A stretch of DNA of 51,941 bases from Alteromonas mediterranea DE (GCF_000020585.3 NC_011138.3:4258207-4310147); one strand, 5' to 3'; numbered from the stretch's first letter, positions 8,424 to 18,029 are shown. Notes: generated from the letters alone by a model not told the origin. Made by a program: numbers and translations.

Positions 8424-11330
8424 ATGTATAGGAAAACCAAGCTTGCATGCTCAATGGCAGCAGTTTTAGCGTCTGCTATTTCTGCTAATAGTGCATTTGC
8501 CCAAAACGCGCAACCCAATAACGACGTAGAAGTGATTGAGGTAAGTGGTATCCGTTCATCGGTTGCAAAATCAATGGATGTTAAACGCAGCTCTGCCGGC
8601 GTAGTTGATGCCATAAGTGCCGAAGATATCGGTGACTTCCCTGATACCAACTTAGCTGAATCACTACAGCGTATTACCGGCGTCTCTATCGACCGTTCAG
8701 GCGGTGAAGGTCAGCTAATTACCGTGCGTGGCTTTGGCCCCCAATTTAATACGGTATTGGTGAATGGCCGTCAAATGGCGTCAGAAAACGACTCTCGCGC
8801 TTTTAGCTTCGACACGATTGCTTCTGAGTTAGTAAGTAGCCTTGATGTGCATAAAACGTCAACGGCCACAATGCAGTCTGGTGGTGTAGGCTCTACTATA
8901 AATATTAATACCGCACGCCCATTTGCGTTAAACGGTTTTAAAATGGCGGGTTCTGTAAAAGGCGTGTACGACGAAAATAGCGAAGAAACCACGCCTCAAT
9001 TCTCTGGCCTTATCAGCAATACTTTTAACGATGATACCTTCGGTGTATTGCTTGCCGTCTCACACCAAGAACGTGAAACTCGCTTAAATCAGGCACAAAT
9101 GGACGGCTGGTTAGAAAACGTCGGCGTACCAAACCCCGTTACACAGTCAGGCGAAGCTTGGACAGGCAATGTATTTTCACCGCGCAACTACGATCACAAA
9201 GTCACCTTTGAAGAGCGCACCCGTACTAACGCCAACTTAGTATTCCAATACGCCCCTAACGATAAGCTTGTGGTTACAGCAGATGCCCTGTATTCCGATT
9301 TTGACGTAGAGTCAGAAGCGACGTCATACGGCCATTGGTTTACCGCACCTAACATTCAAGGGGTGGGTGATGACGGTAGCTTATTTGACGAAAACGGCAA
9401 TCGCCGCAGTCCGACAGTTGATGCAAACGGCACCATTATCGACTTGTATCAAGAGGTGGGTTTGGCGACAGATATGCACGCCAAAACGTTCGATCGTTTA
9501 ACTGATACTTATGCCATCGGTCTGAACTTTGATTATCAGTACTCAGATAACTTAAACCTATCGTTCGATTTAAGTCATTCAGAAGCCGAACGCGAAGCCA
9601 ATAACGGTGGCGGCGATCAGCTATCACTTATTGGCTATGCCAACCGCGTACGCTTCCAAGTCGACGACAATATCCTGCCTGTTGCTAGCATGTTTGCCTC
9701 GCCAGATGCCAATATTTATAGCGGTCAACAGGAGTTAGATGGCGCTATTGTTACAGGTCCTGACGGCTTCCCTGCCTACAACGGTGCACTAACCCCCGAT
9801 GGCGTAAGCAATCACCTTGATGAAGCTAACAGCCGTGCCCACGTAATGCTGCGCCGCGGATGGGCAGTAGAAGACGAAGTGAGCCAACTGCGATTTGACG
9901 GTGAGTACGTAACCGACGGCAGCGGCTTAACCGAAATTCGCTTTGGTGCACAATACAGCACCGAAACCAAATCACTTACGCGTTGGGACAATGAAGGTGT
10001 AGGCATACACTGTACTTACTGTGGTTATCCAGATTTACCGGAAATACCAGCAGGTAGCCAATACGTTTTTGACGCGGGTAGCGACTTCCTTTCTGACGTA
10101 AGCGGAAGCGGCCGTATGCCAACCTCTTGGCTTGCCCATGATGGCGAAGCCAACTTTGCGTTTTTAGAATCTTACTACCAAAGCGTAAACGGCGAAGCTA
10201 TTAGTTTTGATGCGGTACGCCGTAATAATAGCTTTGAAGTAGAAGAAGATATTATCTCAACGTACCTTGAGTTCGATTTCGAAGGTGAAGTAGCCGACAT
10301 GTTCTTAAGCGCAACTGCAGGCGTGCGCTATGAATCAACCGACGTCACGGTTAACGGAACGCAAGCCCCAATAACAGGCTTAACTATTCTAGATCAAACC
10401 GAAATGCTCGCGGGCTTTGGTGATGCCCAAAGCATTGCCACTGAGTCTGATTACGATGTTTTGTTGCCAAACTTCAGCGTACGTTTAGAAATTACCGACG
10501 ATTTAATTGCGCGCTTTGCGGCAAGTTCAACCATTACCCGCCCCACGCTAAACAGCATGTCGCCGGTAACGGTAATTACGACTACCCGTCAAGGTGGCGA
10601 CTTAACCTCAACCAGTGGTAATCCTGCGCTAGAGCCGTTTAAGTCAGATAACTTAGACTTGTCGCTTGAGTATTACTACGACGAAGCAAGCTATGCGTCA
10701 ATTGGTTACTTCAGAAAGCTCGTATCAAACTTTATTGTTAATAGCCAAGAAGACAAAACCTTCGAGCTTGCTGACGGCAGTCTGCTAACAGACCCGTCTA
10801 CAGGAGCGAACGCAAGCGCACCAGATGCGGGTGACGACGTGGCGGTGTTTACCAATACGCTACCCAATAACGGTGAAGACGCCACGGTAGATGGCTTCGA
10901 ACTTGCGCTTCAACACACCTTTGATAACGGCTTTGGTGTACTGGCTAACGGTACCATTGTTGACAGTGACGCCGAGCTAGACCCGTTCGATATTAACCAA
11001 GTATTTGCGCTAACCGGTTTAAGTGATTCTTACAACTTGGTGGCATTTTATGAAACTGACGACTATCAAATTCGTCTTGCCTATAACTGGCGTGACAAGT
11101 TTGTTCAGTCGTTGACACAAGGGCAGGGTGACGGCCCAACCATTGTTGAGTCTTATCAACAGCTTGACATTAGCGGTAGCTACAGCGTGACAGACAATGT
11201 AGAAATTTTCTTTGAAGGTATTAACCTTACAGAAGAATTTGTGCATAAACGCGGTCGCTTCTCTAATCACTTGCTGTTGGTTGAAGACAGCGGCAGACGT
11301 TGGGCCTTCGGTGTGCGCGGAAACTTTTAG
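8424..11330 (+). CDS. TonB-dependent outer-membrane receptor (no STN domain)
   Basis: The 968-residue protein starts with a signal peptide ending at NSAFAQ. A TonB-box-like VEVIEVSG follows, then a plug (LAESLQRITGVSIDRSGGEG, RGFGPQFNTVLVNGR) and a long beta-barrel ending in the aromatic F typical of barrels. It should import a substrate across the outer membrane using TonB energy. The ATG at 8424, preceded by AGGA, is preferred over an upstream GTG at 8370. The barrel carries an HCTYCGYPD motif (C530, C533) shared with the second receptor at 14653-17877. The substrate is unknown; neighbouring genes suggest a carbohydrate or aromatic compound rather than classical iron uptake, which is inference. 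Confidence 0.95.
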   Translation: MYRKTKLACSMAAVLASAISANSAFAQNAQPNNDVEVIEVSGIRSSVAKSMDVKRSSAGVVDAISAEDIGDFPDTNLAESLQRITGVSIDRSGGEGQLITVRGFGPQFNTVLVNGRQMASENDSRAFSFDTIASELVSSLDVHKTSTATMQSGGVGSTININTARPFALNGFKMAGSVKGVYDENSEETTPQFSGLISNTFNDDTFGVLLAVSHQERETRLNQAQMDGWLENVGVPNPVTQSGEAWTGNVFSPRNYDHKVTFEERTRTNANLVFQYAPNDKLVVTADALYSDFDVESEATSYGHWFTAPNIQGVGDDGSLFDENGNRRSPTVDANGTIIDLYQEVGLATDMHAKTFDRLTDTYAIGLNFDYQYSDNLNLSFDLSHSEAEREANNGGGDQLSLIGYANRVRFQVDDNILPVASMFASPDANIYSGQQELDGAIVTGPDGFPAYNGALTPDGVSNHLDEANSRAHVMLRRGWAVEDEVSQLRFDGEYVTDGSGLTEIRFGAQYSTETKSLTRWDNEGVGIHCTYCGYPDLPEIPAGSQYVFDAGSDFLSDVSGSGRMPTSWLAHDGEANFAFLESYYQSVNGEAISFDAVRRNNSFEVEEDIISTYLEFDFEGEVADMFLSATAGVRYESTDVTVNGTQAPITGLTILDQTEMLAGFGDAQSIATESDYDVLLPNFSVRLEITDDLIARFAASSTITRPTLNSMSPVTVITTTRQGGDLTSTSGNPALEPFKSDNLDLSLEYYYDEASYASIGYFRKLVSNFIVNSQEDKTFELADGSLLTDPSTGANASAPDAGDDVAVFTNTLPNNGEDATVDGFELALQHTFDNGFGVLANGTIVDSDAELDPFDINQVFALTGLSDSYNLVAFYETDDYQIRLAYNWRDKFVQSLTQGQGDGPTIVESYQQLDISGSYSVTDNVEIFFEGINLTEEFVHKRGRFSNHLLLVEDSGRRWAFGVRGNF

Positions 11331-11341
11331 TTTCGCGTAAT

Positions 11342-11365
11342 TGGGGCCGGCATTTGTTGGCCCCA
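11342..11365 (+). other. GC-rich hairpin after the receptor stop
   Basis: TGGGGCC and GGCCCCA form a perfect 7-bp stem with a 10-nt loop, 11 bp after the receptor stop and just before a stronger terminator hairpin. It may protect the receptor mRNA 3' end or aid termination. Confidence 0.5.
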
Positions 11366-11370
11366 CATTC

Positions 11371-11399
11371 GTGGCTACCCTTTGGTAGCCACAGTTTTT
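11371..11399 (+). terminator. rho-independent terminator/attenuator between receptor and halogenase gene
   Basis: GTGGCTACC and GGTAGCCAC form a perfect 9-bp stem with a CTTT loop, followed by AGTTTTT. It sits 16 bp before the halogenase start codon and should uncouple receptor levels from the downstream genes, with read-through or an internal promoter feeding them. Confidence 0.8.
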
Positions 11400-11414
11400 A
11401 TTCAGGAACACAGT

Positions 11415-12983
11415 ATGACAACAGCAACTCCCATAACGCACATTGTAGTAGTCGGTGGCGGCAGCGCAGGGTGGCTTACGGCTGGTCGTATTGCAGCGCA
11501 GCATCAGTGCGCTACCCGCAAAGACATTAAAGTAACCTTAGTAGAAAGCCCCAATGTGCCTATTATTGGCGTGGGTGAAGGCACTTGGCCTACCATGCGC
11601 TCAACACTAATTGCATTGGGTATTAGCGAAACTACATTCATCAAAGAGTGTGACGCCACATTCAAGCAAGGCGCAAAGTTCGCTAAATGGACTACCGGTG
11701 AAGAGAGCGATTTTTACTACCACCCTCTTATGCTGCCCCAAGGGTTTTCGCAAACTAATTTAGGCCCTTACTGGCAGACGGTAGCACCAGAATTAAACGA
11801 ATCTTTTTCCCATGCAGTGTGTGTACAAGAAGCTATATGTGAAGCAGGCTGCGCACCTAAAAGCATACGCCACGCAGAGTTTGCAGGCACCGCAAACTAT
11901 GCTTATCACTTAGATGCAGGAAAGTTTACCGCCTTTTTAACCAAACACTGCACTGAAAAACTAGGTGTACACCATGTGCTGGCCGATGTTAACCACGTCG
12001 AAAGCTTTGATAACGGCGATATTAAAGCCCTTCATACCGAGCAAGGGGTAATAGTAGAGGGCGACCTTTATGTTGACTGTACCGGCTTCAAATCTATGCT
12101 GCTTGGCGAACACTACAAGGTGCCGTTTATTCCCTGCGACGATGTACTTTTTATCGACCGCGCGTTGGCAGTACACGTACCTTACGACACGCCACAAAGT
12201 CCTATTGCCTCACACACTATTTCCACCGCACAAGACGCCGGTTGGATTTGGGATATTGGTTTGCAGTCGCGCCGTGGCGTAGGTCACGTTTATTCCAGCA
12301 GGCACCAAAATAAAGATGAAGCCTATGCTCGCCTAGACACTTACGTTCGCCAAACCAGTTCTTTAAATGGTATAGACGATATAAACGTAAAAGATATCAC
12401 CATTCAAAGTGGACACAGACAGCGCTTTTGGCAGAACAACTGCGTAGCCGTTGGCCTAGCGGCGGGTTTTTTAGAGCCTTTAGAAGCCTCTGCCTTAGTA
12501 CTGGTTGAACTGTCTGCCTCAATGATTGCCGAACAATTGCCTGCAAATCGCGCTGTGATGGCTATTGTGGCGAAGCGATTCAACGATACTTTTTCGTACC
12601 GTTGGCAGCGAATTATCGACTTTTTAAAACTGCACTACATGTTAAGCAAGCGAGAAGACAGTGCATTTTGGCGAGACAATCGCGATAGTCACACCATTCC
12701 GGACTCATTAAAAGAATTACTGGCGTTGTGGCAATACCACCCGCCCAGTGACAAAGACTTCACCAGCAATAATGAGGTATTTCCCGCGGCAAGCTATCAG
12801 TATGTGCTGTACGGTATGGGCTTTACCTCTCAACTAGGTACGCATCAGCAATGGGTGAACGCCGACTTTGCCAAGCAACAGTTGATGCAGAACAGGAAAG
12901 CACGCAGCATGGCGGTGGAGAAACTGCCTAAGCATCGCGAGCTTATCAATAAAATTCACCAATTCGGCCTGCAGGCCGTTTAA
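11415..12983 (+). CDS. flavin-dependent tryptophan-halogenase family protein
   Basis: The 522-residue protein has an N-terminal FAD-binding motif (VVVGGGSAGW, residues 11-20). The IGVGEGTWPT motif is at 51-60 and a lysine pair K84/K88 lies in ATFKQGAKFAKW, where family members keep the catalytic lysine. GFLEPLEAS at 351-359 is the site of the family's catalytic glutamate. The signature usually written WxWxIP reads WIWDIG at 277-282, lacking the proline. Known enzymes form HOX from reduced FAD, oxygen and halide; the substrate here is unknown, and a partner flavin reductase is not in this cluster. The ATG at 11415 has AGGA upstream; an in-frame upstream start would lie inside the terminator. 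It leads a three-gene set with sapC and the DUF6445 gene. Confidence 0.9.
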   Translation: MTTATPITHIVVVGGGSAGWLTAGRIAAQHQCATRKDIKVTLVESPNVPIIGVGEGTWPTMRSTLIALGISETTFIKECDATFKQGAKFAKWTTGEESDFYYHPLMLPQGFSQTNLGPYWQTVAPELNESFSHAVCVQEAICEAGCAPKSIRHAEFAGTANYAYHLDAGKFTAFLTKHCTEKLGVHHVLADVNHVESFDNGDIKALHTEQGVIVEGDLYVDCTGFKSMLLGEHYKVPFIPCDDVLFIDRALAVHVPYDTPQSPIASHTISTAQDAGWIWDIGLQSRRGVGHVYSSRHQNKDEAYARLDTYVRQTSSLNGIDDINVKDITIQSGHRQRFWQNNCVAVGLAAGFLEPLEASALVLVELSASMIAEQLPANRAVMAIVAKRFNDTFSYRWQRIIDFLKLHYMLSKREDSAFWRDNRDSHTIPDSLKELLALWQYHPPSDKDFTSNNEVFPAASYQYVLYGMGFTSQLGTHQQWVNADFAKQQLMQNRKARSMAVEKLPKHRELINKIHQFGLQAV

Positions 12984-13010
12984 CAGTAAAACAATAAAAA
13001 GGACTGGCGT

Positions 13011-13754
13011 ATGACAAACATGGTTGCCATTAACAACAAGCTGCATGCAGGCCTTAAAGTGACCGACGACGCATTATCCCTAGGGGCCAATCAGCACCTT
13101 GTGCCGGTAGTGGTGTCAGAGCTTAGCAAACTTATCGTGCACTACCCCGTAGTCATTACCAAATTCGATGATTCTGGACAATTTGGCTTATCTGCCTTGC
13201 TAGGGTTTGAAGAAAAGGAAAACCTATTTTGGCAGCAAGGTGAATGGGATGCAGTTTATATTCCCGCGCAGTTTGAACGCTTGCCTTTTTATGCAGGAAC
13301 AGAAGCACAAGGCGCTGACAGCAGTGACCGGGTGCTGTGCATTGATATGGATAATGCCTCAGTAAGCGAAGAAAAAGGAACGCCGCTCTTTGATAACACA
13401 GGAGAGCCTAGCAGCTACCTGTTAGAGAAGCAGCAGATCCTTGCTCAGCTTCTTGACGGTGAAACGCAAAATCAGCGTTTTATTGCCGCGCTGCAACAGC
13501 ATAACCTTATTACACCATTCACTCTAGATATTACCTTTGAAAACGAAAGCAAAACGTCTATAACAGGGTTATATACCATTGACGAAGACAAGCTAGCCGC
13601 GCTTAGCGCTGACGCGATTGCCGATTTACATGCACGAAACATGTTGCAAAGCATTTACACGATGGTAGCGTCAAACGCACAAATCTATGCCCTTATCGAC
13701 AAAAAGAACAAGGCGAATAAAAACGCAGACGCATGGTTTCAAACTACGAATTAA
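13011..13754 (+). CDS. SapC family protein
   Basis: This 247-residue protein resembles the SapC family (PF07277), named after a Campylobacter S-layer locus, through LVPVVVSELSKLIVHYPVVI and GFEEKENLFWQQGEWDAVYIP. No signal peptide is visible, so it is probably cytoplasmic. The molecular function is not known. SapC-like genes recur beside TonB receptors and tryptophan-halogenase-like genes in Alteromonadales, Xanthomonas and Caulobacter relatives. It starts 27 bp after the halogenase stop behind AGGA and overlaps the next gene by 22 bp, so the three genes look like one operon. Confidence 0.85.
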   Translation: MTNMVAINNKLHAGLKVTDDALSLGANQHLVPVVVSELSKLIVHYPVVITKFDDSGQFGLSALLGFEEKENLFWQQGEWDAVYIPAQFERLPFYAGTEAQGADSSDRVLCIDMDNASVSEEKGTPLFDNTGEPSSYLLEKQQILAQLLDGETQNQRFIAALQQHNLITPFTLDITFENESKTSITGLYTIDEDKLAALSADAIADLHARNMLQSIYTMVASNAQIYALIDKKNKANKNADAWFQTTN

Positions 13755-14434
13755 TAAGGGTTGGCGAGAGCGCCACCCCCGTTGTTGTAATTGATGATTT
13801 TATCCCAGACCCGCATGGCTTGGTTGAGACCATAGCCAGTCATCATCAATTCATAAAACGAGAAGGCGATTTTTACCCTGGCGTGAGAAGTCACGCACCT
13901 GTGGGGTATGAAGCACACCTAAACACCTCGTTACCCGCACTTTTCAGCCAGCTTGTTTCGCATAATGATATGCAGGATGTTGGGGTAGAAAAGCCGCCAC
14001 AGATAGCGTTAGTACAACTCTCTATTGCTAATCAAGACCCAAAAACTCTATCGCCCATTCAATGTATTCCGCACATTGATACGCAAAAGGATAACGAGTG
14101 GGCATTGGTGCACTATCTTTTCAACGACCCCTTGGGCGGCACCGCATTTTACCGGCATATTGAAACCGGCTTAGAACGCGTTGATGCAGCCCAGTACGAA
14201 GGTTATTTCAAAACCTTAAAACGCCAGGCCACCACCGTCGGGCTGCCGCCTAAAGCCTATATCAATGGTGATTCCGCCATGTTTACTCAAATTGGCCGCA
14301 TTGCGCCTAAATACAATCGCGCCGTATTGTACCCCGCCAACCTGCTACATAGTGGGTGTTTACCCAACGATATTTCGGGCTCTATTGATGTAAAAAAAAG
14401 CAGATTAACCGCAAATGCCAGTGTTATTTTTTAA
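13733..14434 (+). CDS. DUF6445-like protein with 2-oxoglutarate/Fe(II) oxygenase-like residues
   Basis: The 233-residue protein looks like the DUF6445 family that accompanies halogenase/SapC genes. It has no signal peptide. IPHIDTQKD gives H114-x-D116, LLHSGC gives H206, and RLTANASVIF gives R224 near the C-terminus. This HxD...H...R order is that of 2-oxoglutarate/Fe(II) dioxygenases, so an oxygenase role is plausible but unproven. Translation is probably coupled to sapC, because the start lies 22 bp inside it and has no clear ribosome-binding site. The family name is from memory, not a search. Confidence 0.8.
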   Translation: MVSNYELIRVGESATPVVVIDDFIPDPHGLVETIASHHQFIKREGDFYPGVRSHAPVGYEAHLNTSLPALFSQLVSHNDMQDVGVEKPPQIALVQLSIANQDPKTLSPIQCIPHIDTQKDNEWALVHYLFNDPLGGTAFYRHIETGLERVDAAQYEGYFKTLKRQATTVGLPPKAYINGDSAMFTQIGRIAPKYNRAVLYPANLLHSGCLPNDISGSIDVKKSRLTANASVIF

Positions 14435-14463
14435 CCCTTACCGTCACTTATTTAAGGCCAAAG

Positions 14464-14492
14464 GCTGCTACTGAAGCCTTATTAGTAGCAGC
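14464..14492. other. hairpin downstream of the halogenase operon
   Basis: GCTGCTACT and AGTAGCAGC form a perfect 9-bp stem with an 11-nt loop, 30 bp after the DUF6445 stop. There is no T run, so termination is uncertain. A possible remnant of a lost gene overlaps it: an open stretch at 14475-14615 without a start codon, ending in KKGDRKQLWKEIEALEKA. Confidence 0.5.
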
Positions 14493-14652
14493 ATTCGCAT
14501 CAACCTTTGTCTGTTTGAACCTGTTAAACATGAAAGTTTGTTCACGAAAAAAGGTGATCGAAAGCAACTGTGGAAAGAAATAGAAGCGTTAGAAAAGGCT
14601 TCACTGAAAAGCTAAGACGCCAAGCACTGTTAGCGTCGCATGCAAGATACAC

Positions 14653-17600
14653 TCAGTAAGTAATGTTAACGCCTAACGCATAGCGGGCTCCAGCATCTTG
14701 CACTAGTAAAAGGTGGTTACTGAATCTGCCACGTTTATGCACGGTTTCGTTGGTAATATTTATGCCTTCAAAAAATACCGCGACCTTCGGGCTGAACTGG
14801 TATGAAAGGCTCATATCCCATTGCTCGTAAGGACTCACAAAGGTGGGCTCGGTGCTCTGCGTTTGATTAAGCGACTGTAAAAATCCCTCTCGCTGGTTCC
14901 AAGCCACACGCCACTGCAGCGCGTCCTTCTCGTAAAACAGCACCATATTTTTCGCGCCAGATAGCCCGGTAAGCGCAAAGGTTGAACGAATGTTGGCGGT
15001 GTCTAATTCAGCGTTGCTGTCTACAAAGCTCGCATTGGCCTGAATTCCCCACCCTGAGTCGCCAAACAAATGCTGCACTGCTATCTCGACCCCTTCGACC
15101 GTTGCTGACTCGCCATTGCTTGGAGATATTACGGAAAACTGCGCTAACGCATCGGCATCGTCAGCCGCGTTTGGATTTGTTCCGGTACTAGGGTCGGTCA
15201 CGTTATTAAAGGTTTGCGTACTGCTTTCATTAACAATGAAATTGTCTACCGTTTTTCTAAAGTAACCTGCCGATATATAGCTATTTTCTTGGTAGTAATG
15301 CTCCACAGCCACATCAATATTTTTTGCCTCAAATGGCAATAGCTGTGCGTTTCCGATACGCGCCCGCAAATCGCCACCTTGTCGCGTTGTGGTATAGGTT
15401 ACACCCGGCGCCATCTGCTCTAAGGTTGGACGGGTAATACTGTGATTGTAAGCCGCGCGAAATACCCAGCTATCTAACCAGCTGGCTTTAAAACTTACGC
15501 TAGGTAAAACATTGGTGTAGTTTGACGATTCATCAATACTTACCGAGGCGCCGAATTCTTGCCCCAGTTCGGTTTGGTCTAAAATAACTAACGCCGACAA
15601 CTGTTCGTCGACACCACTTACTTTTACGTCAGTATACTCAGCCCGTAGCCCTGCATGCACATCAATAAACCAAGGCGCAAAATCCTTTTCAATAGCGGCT
15701 TGAACATATCCCGCATACACGGTTTCCTTAACCGCGAAAGAACTCCCCCGGGTTTCAGCGGCTAAACTGACATCACCAGCGTTCTCCAAGTAACGAAATA
15801 ATGTATCGCCGTCGTGACGCAGCCACTGATGAGGTATGTTCTCATGCCCACTAATTGACCCAAGAAAATCGTCGCCTGCGTCAAATATGGTTTGAAAGCT
15901 ATCGGGAATATCTGGTGCATCAAAATAGCCACAAAAACTACAGTGTCTTGCGTCGGCTTCGTTGTCTCTTCTTTCGTTGGCTTTTTCTCGCTGAGTTAAT
16001 GCTCCGCCAACGTCAATTTTGCTAAACCAGTTATCGTCGCCAAGCACGCTTACATTGATTTTTGCTTGCCCTATATCGTCGTCAACACTCCATCCTCTGC
16101 GCAGCATCACATGAGAACGGCCGTTAGCTGGGTCTAAGTAATGGGATACCCCCACTGGCTCACCCAAAGCGTTAACTTGACGAGGGTTGGCTTGTTCAAA
16201 GCCCGATATAGCCGGCAATATATTTGACTGAGTATGGTCGAATGAAGAACGATTTAAGTAGCCGATAAGAGAGAGTGAATTGCCCTCTCCGTTGTTGTCA
16301 TCGACATTAGCCATTGAATAAGACAGATCAGCATCAACAATTACGCTATCGCTCGCGATATAGTTTGCTGCAAAACCGAAGCTTTTCAAGGTCGATGAAC
16401 GGTTAAATGTGCGCGCGTGAAAGTCGGTGGCGTGCCCACTGTTTTGTGAAAAAGCCACCGCCGTGCCGTTTTTATCAACCGTAACATCTTCAAGATTACT
16501 CGATGTAAACCAATGCCCCATTGAGGTTGCCGAGGTCTCCACATCGAATGTCGACCCCAGATAGTCGGCAGTAAGCTCTAGCTTGTTGTTAGGTCTATAC
16601 TGTAAAACGAGTGCAGACCCCGTACGGGTCCTATCGTCAAAACGCACTCTTTGATCGTAATTTCTGGGAACGTATAGCGTAGGAACGTCTTCAGAAAGCT
16701 CACTTTCAGGTACGTTAGTATTCACCAACCATCCATCGATTTGCGCTTCTTCTAACCGCGCTTGGCGCTTGTGCTGAGTAAAAGAGGCTAGAATACCAAA
16801 CGAGTTATTTAAGTAGGTGTTGCTGAACATGGCAGACGTTGAAGGCGCGTATTGTTGTGAGTTGGTATCGTACTGCATTTTGACGCTGCCAGCCGCCCGC
16901 ATTCCCTTGAAGGATAAAGGTTTAGCAGTTTGAACATCGATCGTAGCGCCAATGCCACCCGACTGCATGGTCGCCTGACTTTGTTTGTGTACGGTTACAC
17001 TGCTGACAATCTCAGAAGCCAGTGTATCAAAACTGAATTCGCGCCCGAGCTTATCGGTTGCCATAGGCCTGCCGTTTAATAAAACCCGATTAAATTCCGG
17101 CCCAAAGCCCCTCACCGTAACAAGTTGCCCTTCCCCTTCTGCGCGGTCGATAGATACGCCAGACACACGCTGCAGCGCTTCTGCGAGGTTCTGATCGGGG
17201 AACTTCCCCATATCCACCGACTGGATAGTATCAATGATGACATTCGCGTTGCGTTTAATCCCCACCGATTGAGCAACACGCGCTCGCAAGCCCCTTACTT
17301 CAATGTATTCAATGTCGTAACTACCTTGCTCATCCGGTACGGTCACCAAGCTATCGTCTTGTGCGGTAATGGCGTTAAACAGGCGACCTAGCAAGTGATT
17401 GTTTTCATCGCCATCGCTAGCAGGCACTATTTTTATGCGTGTGTTATCAACAATGTGAGCACTCAGACCCGTACCAGCTAAAAGCTTTTTAATTGCCTCC
17501 TGCGGCGTATAGTTACCACTTACTTCGTTGGCAAAGACGTGTCTGACTTTATTGAAGGGAAAGACAACGGTCAGCTCGGCTTGATTGGCAAACGCGATGA

Positions 17601-17877
17601 TTGCCTCGTCTGCACTTTGTGCAGGAATAGAGAAATCAATTGCGGAGAGCGGCGATGTATTCTGTGTAATCACTTCAGCTTGTTGGTGAGGCAGCACTGG
17701 CTGTGCAATAACAGTGTGACTTGCGCCGAACGACACCATACACAGCGCAACCGTTAAAGCCTTGGGCTTAAAAGGTAGCATGATTAATGAGTTGTTTGGG
17801 TTATTAGCCACAGGCATATTTGTTCTTACGCTATTGTTATTATGATTTTGGGGGAGTTTTTGACGCGCCTGCGTCAT
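14653..17877 (-). CDS. TonB-dependent receptor with N-terminal STN signalling domain
   Basis: The 1074-residue frame carries an STN (secretin/TonB short N-terminal) domain at about 80-150 (FSIPAQSADEAIIAFANQA), a TonB-box-like IEYIEVRG near 189, a plug and a barrel ending in Y. The STN domain marks a transducer that signals ligand occupancy to a FecR-type anti-sigma factor, and fecR and an ECF sigma gene lie divergently upstream. A signal peptide begins near M33 (MLPFKPKALTVALCMVSF) and ends at VIAQ, so the true start may be 17781; the ATG at 17877 has GAGAG upstream. It is a clear paralogue of the receptor at 8424-11330, sharing HCSFCGY (C646, C649), ITRPTL, TTTRQGGDL and GYFRK. Confidence 0.94.
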   Translation of the reverse strand: MTQARQKLPQNHNNNSVRTNMPVANNPNNSLIMLPFKPKALTVALCMVSFGASHTVIAQPVLPHQQAEVITQNTSPLSAIDFSIPAQSADEAIIAFANQAELTVVFPFNKVRHVFANEVSGNYTPQEAIKKLLAGTGLSAHIVDNTRIKIVPASDGDENNHLLGRLFNAITAQDDSLVTVPDEQGSYDIEYIEVRGLRARVAQSVGIKRNANVIIDTIQSVDMGKFPDQNLAEALQRVSGVSIDRAEGEGQLVTVRGFGPEFNRVLLNGRPMATDKLGREFSFDTLASEIVSSVTVHKQSQATMQSGGIGATIDVQTAKPLSFKGMRAAGSVKMQYDTNSQQYAPSTSAMFSNTYLNNSFGILASFTQHKRQARLEEAQIDGWLVNTNVPESELSEDVPTLYVPRNYDQRVRFDDRTRTGSALVLQYRPNNKLELTADYLGSTFDVETSATSMGHWFTSSNLEDVTVDKNGTAVAFSQNSGHATDFHARTFNRSSTLKSFGFAANYIASDSVIVDADLSYSMANVDDNNGEGNSLSLIGYLNRSSFDHTQSNILPAISGFEQANPRQVNALGEPVGVSHYLDPANGRSHVMLRRGWSVDDDIGQAKINVSVLGDDNWFSKIDVGGALTQREKANERRDNEADARHCSFCGYFDAPDIPDSFQTIFDAGDDFLGSISGHENIPHQWLRHDGDTLFRYLENAGDVSLAAETRGSSFAVKETVYAGYVQAAIEKDFAPWFIDVHAGLRAEYTDVKVSGVDEQLSALVILDQTELGQEFGASVSIDESSNYTNVLPSVSFKASWLDSWVFRAAYNHSITRPTLEQMAPGVTYTTTRQGGDLRARIGNAQLLPFEAKNIDVAVEHYYQENSYISAGYFRKTVDNFIVNESSTQTFNNVTDPSTGTNPNAADDADALAQFSVISPSNGESATVEGVEIAVQHLFGDSGWGIQANASFVDSNAELDTANIRSTFALTGLSGAKNMVLFYEKDALQWRVAWNQREGFLQSLNQTQSTEPTFVSPYEQWDMSLSYQFSPKVAVFFEGINITNETVHKRGRFSNHLLLVQDAGARYALGVNITY

Positions 17878-18029
17878 TCTACTCTCTGTTGAATGCTGTT
17901 GTTGTAAACCAGCGACGCATTATATACAACCTATTAACAAATTTAATTTTTTAGCGATAATGTCGAAAATACTGGGGGATAATAGTGTGGCTGTCGTCTT
18001 ATTAAGTAACAACGATAAAAAATAACAAT

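Noticed and set aside
14475..14615. A 46-codon open stretch after the DUF6445 gene ending in a charged helix
   Set aside because: It has no start codon and overlaps a perfect 9-bp hairpin. It may be the tail of a lost gene, but similarity cannot be shown without a search.
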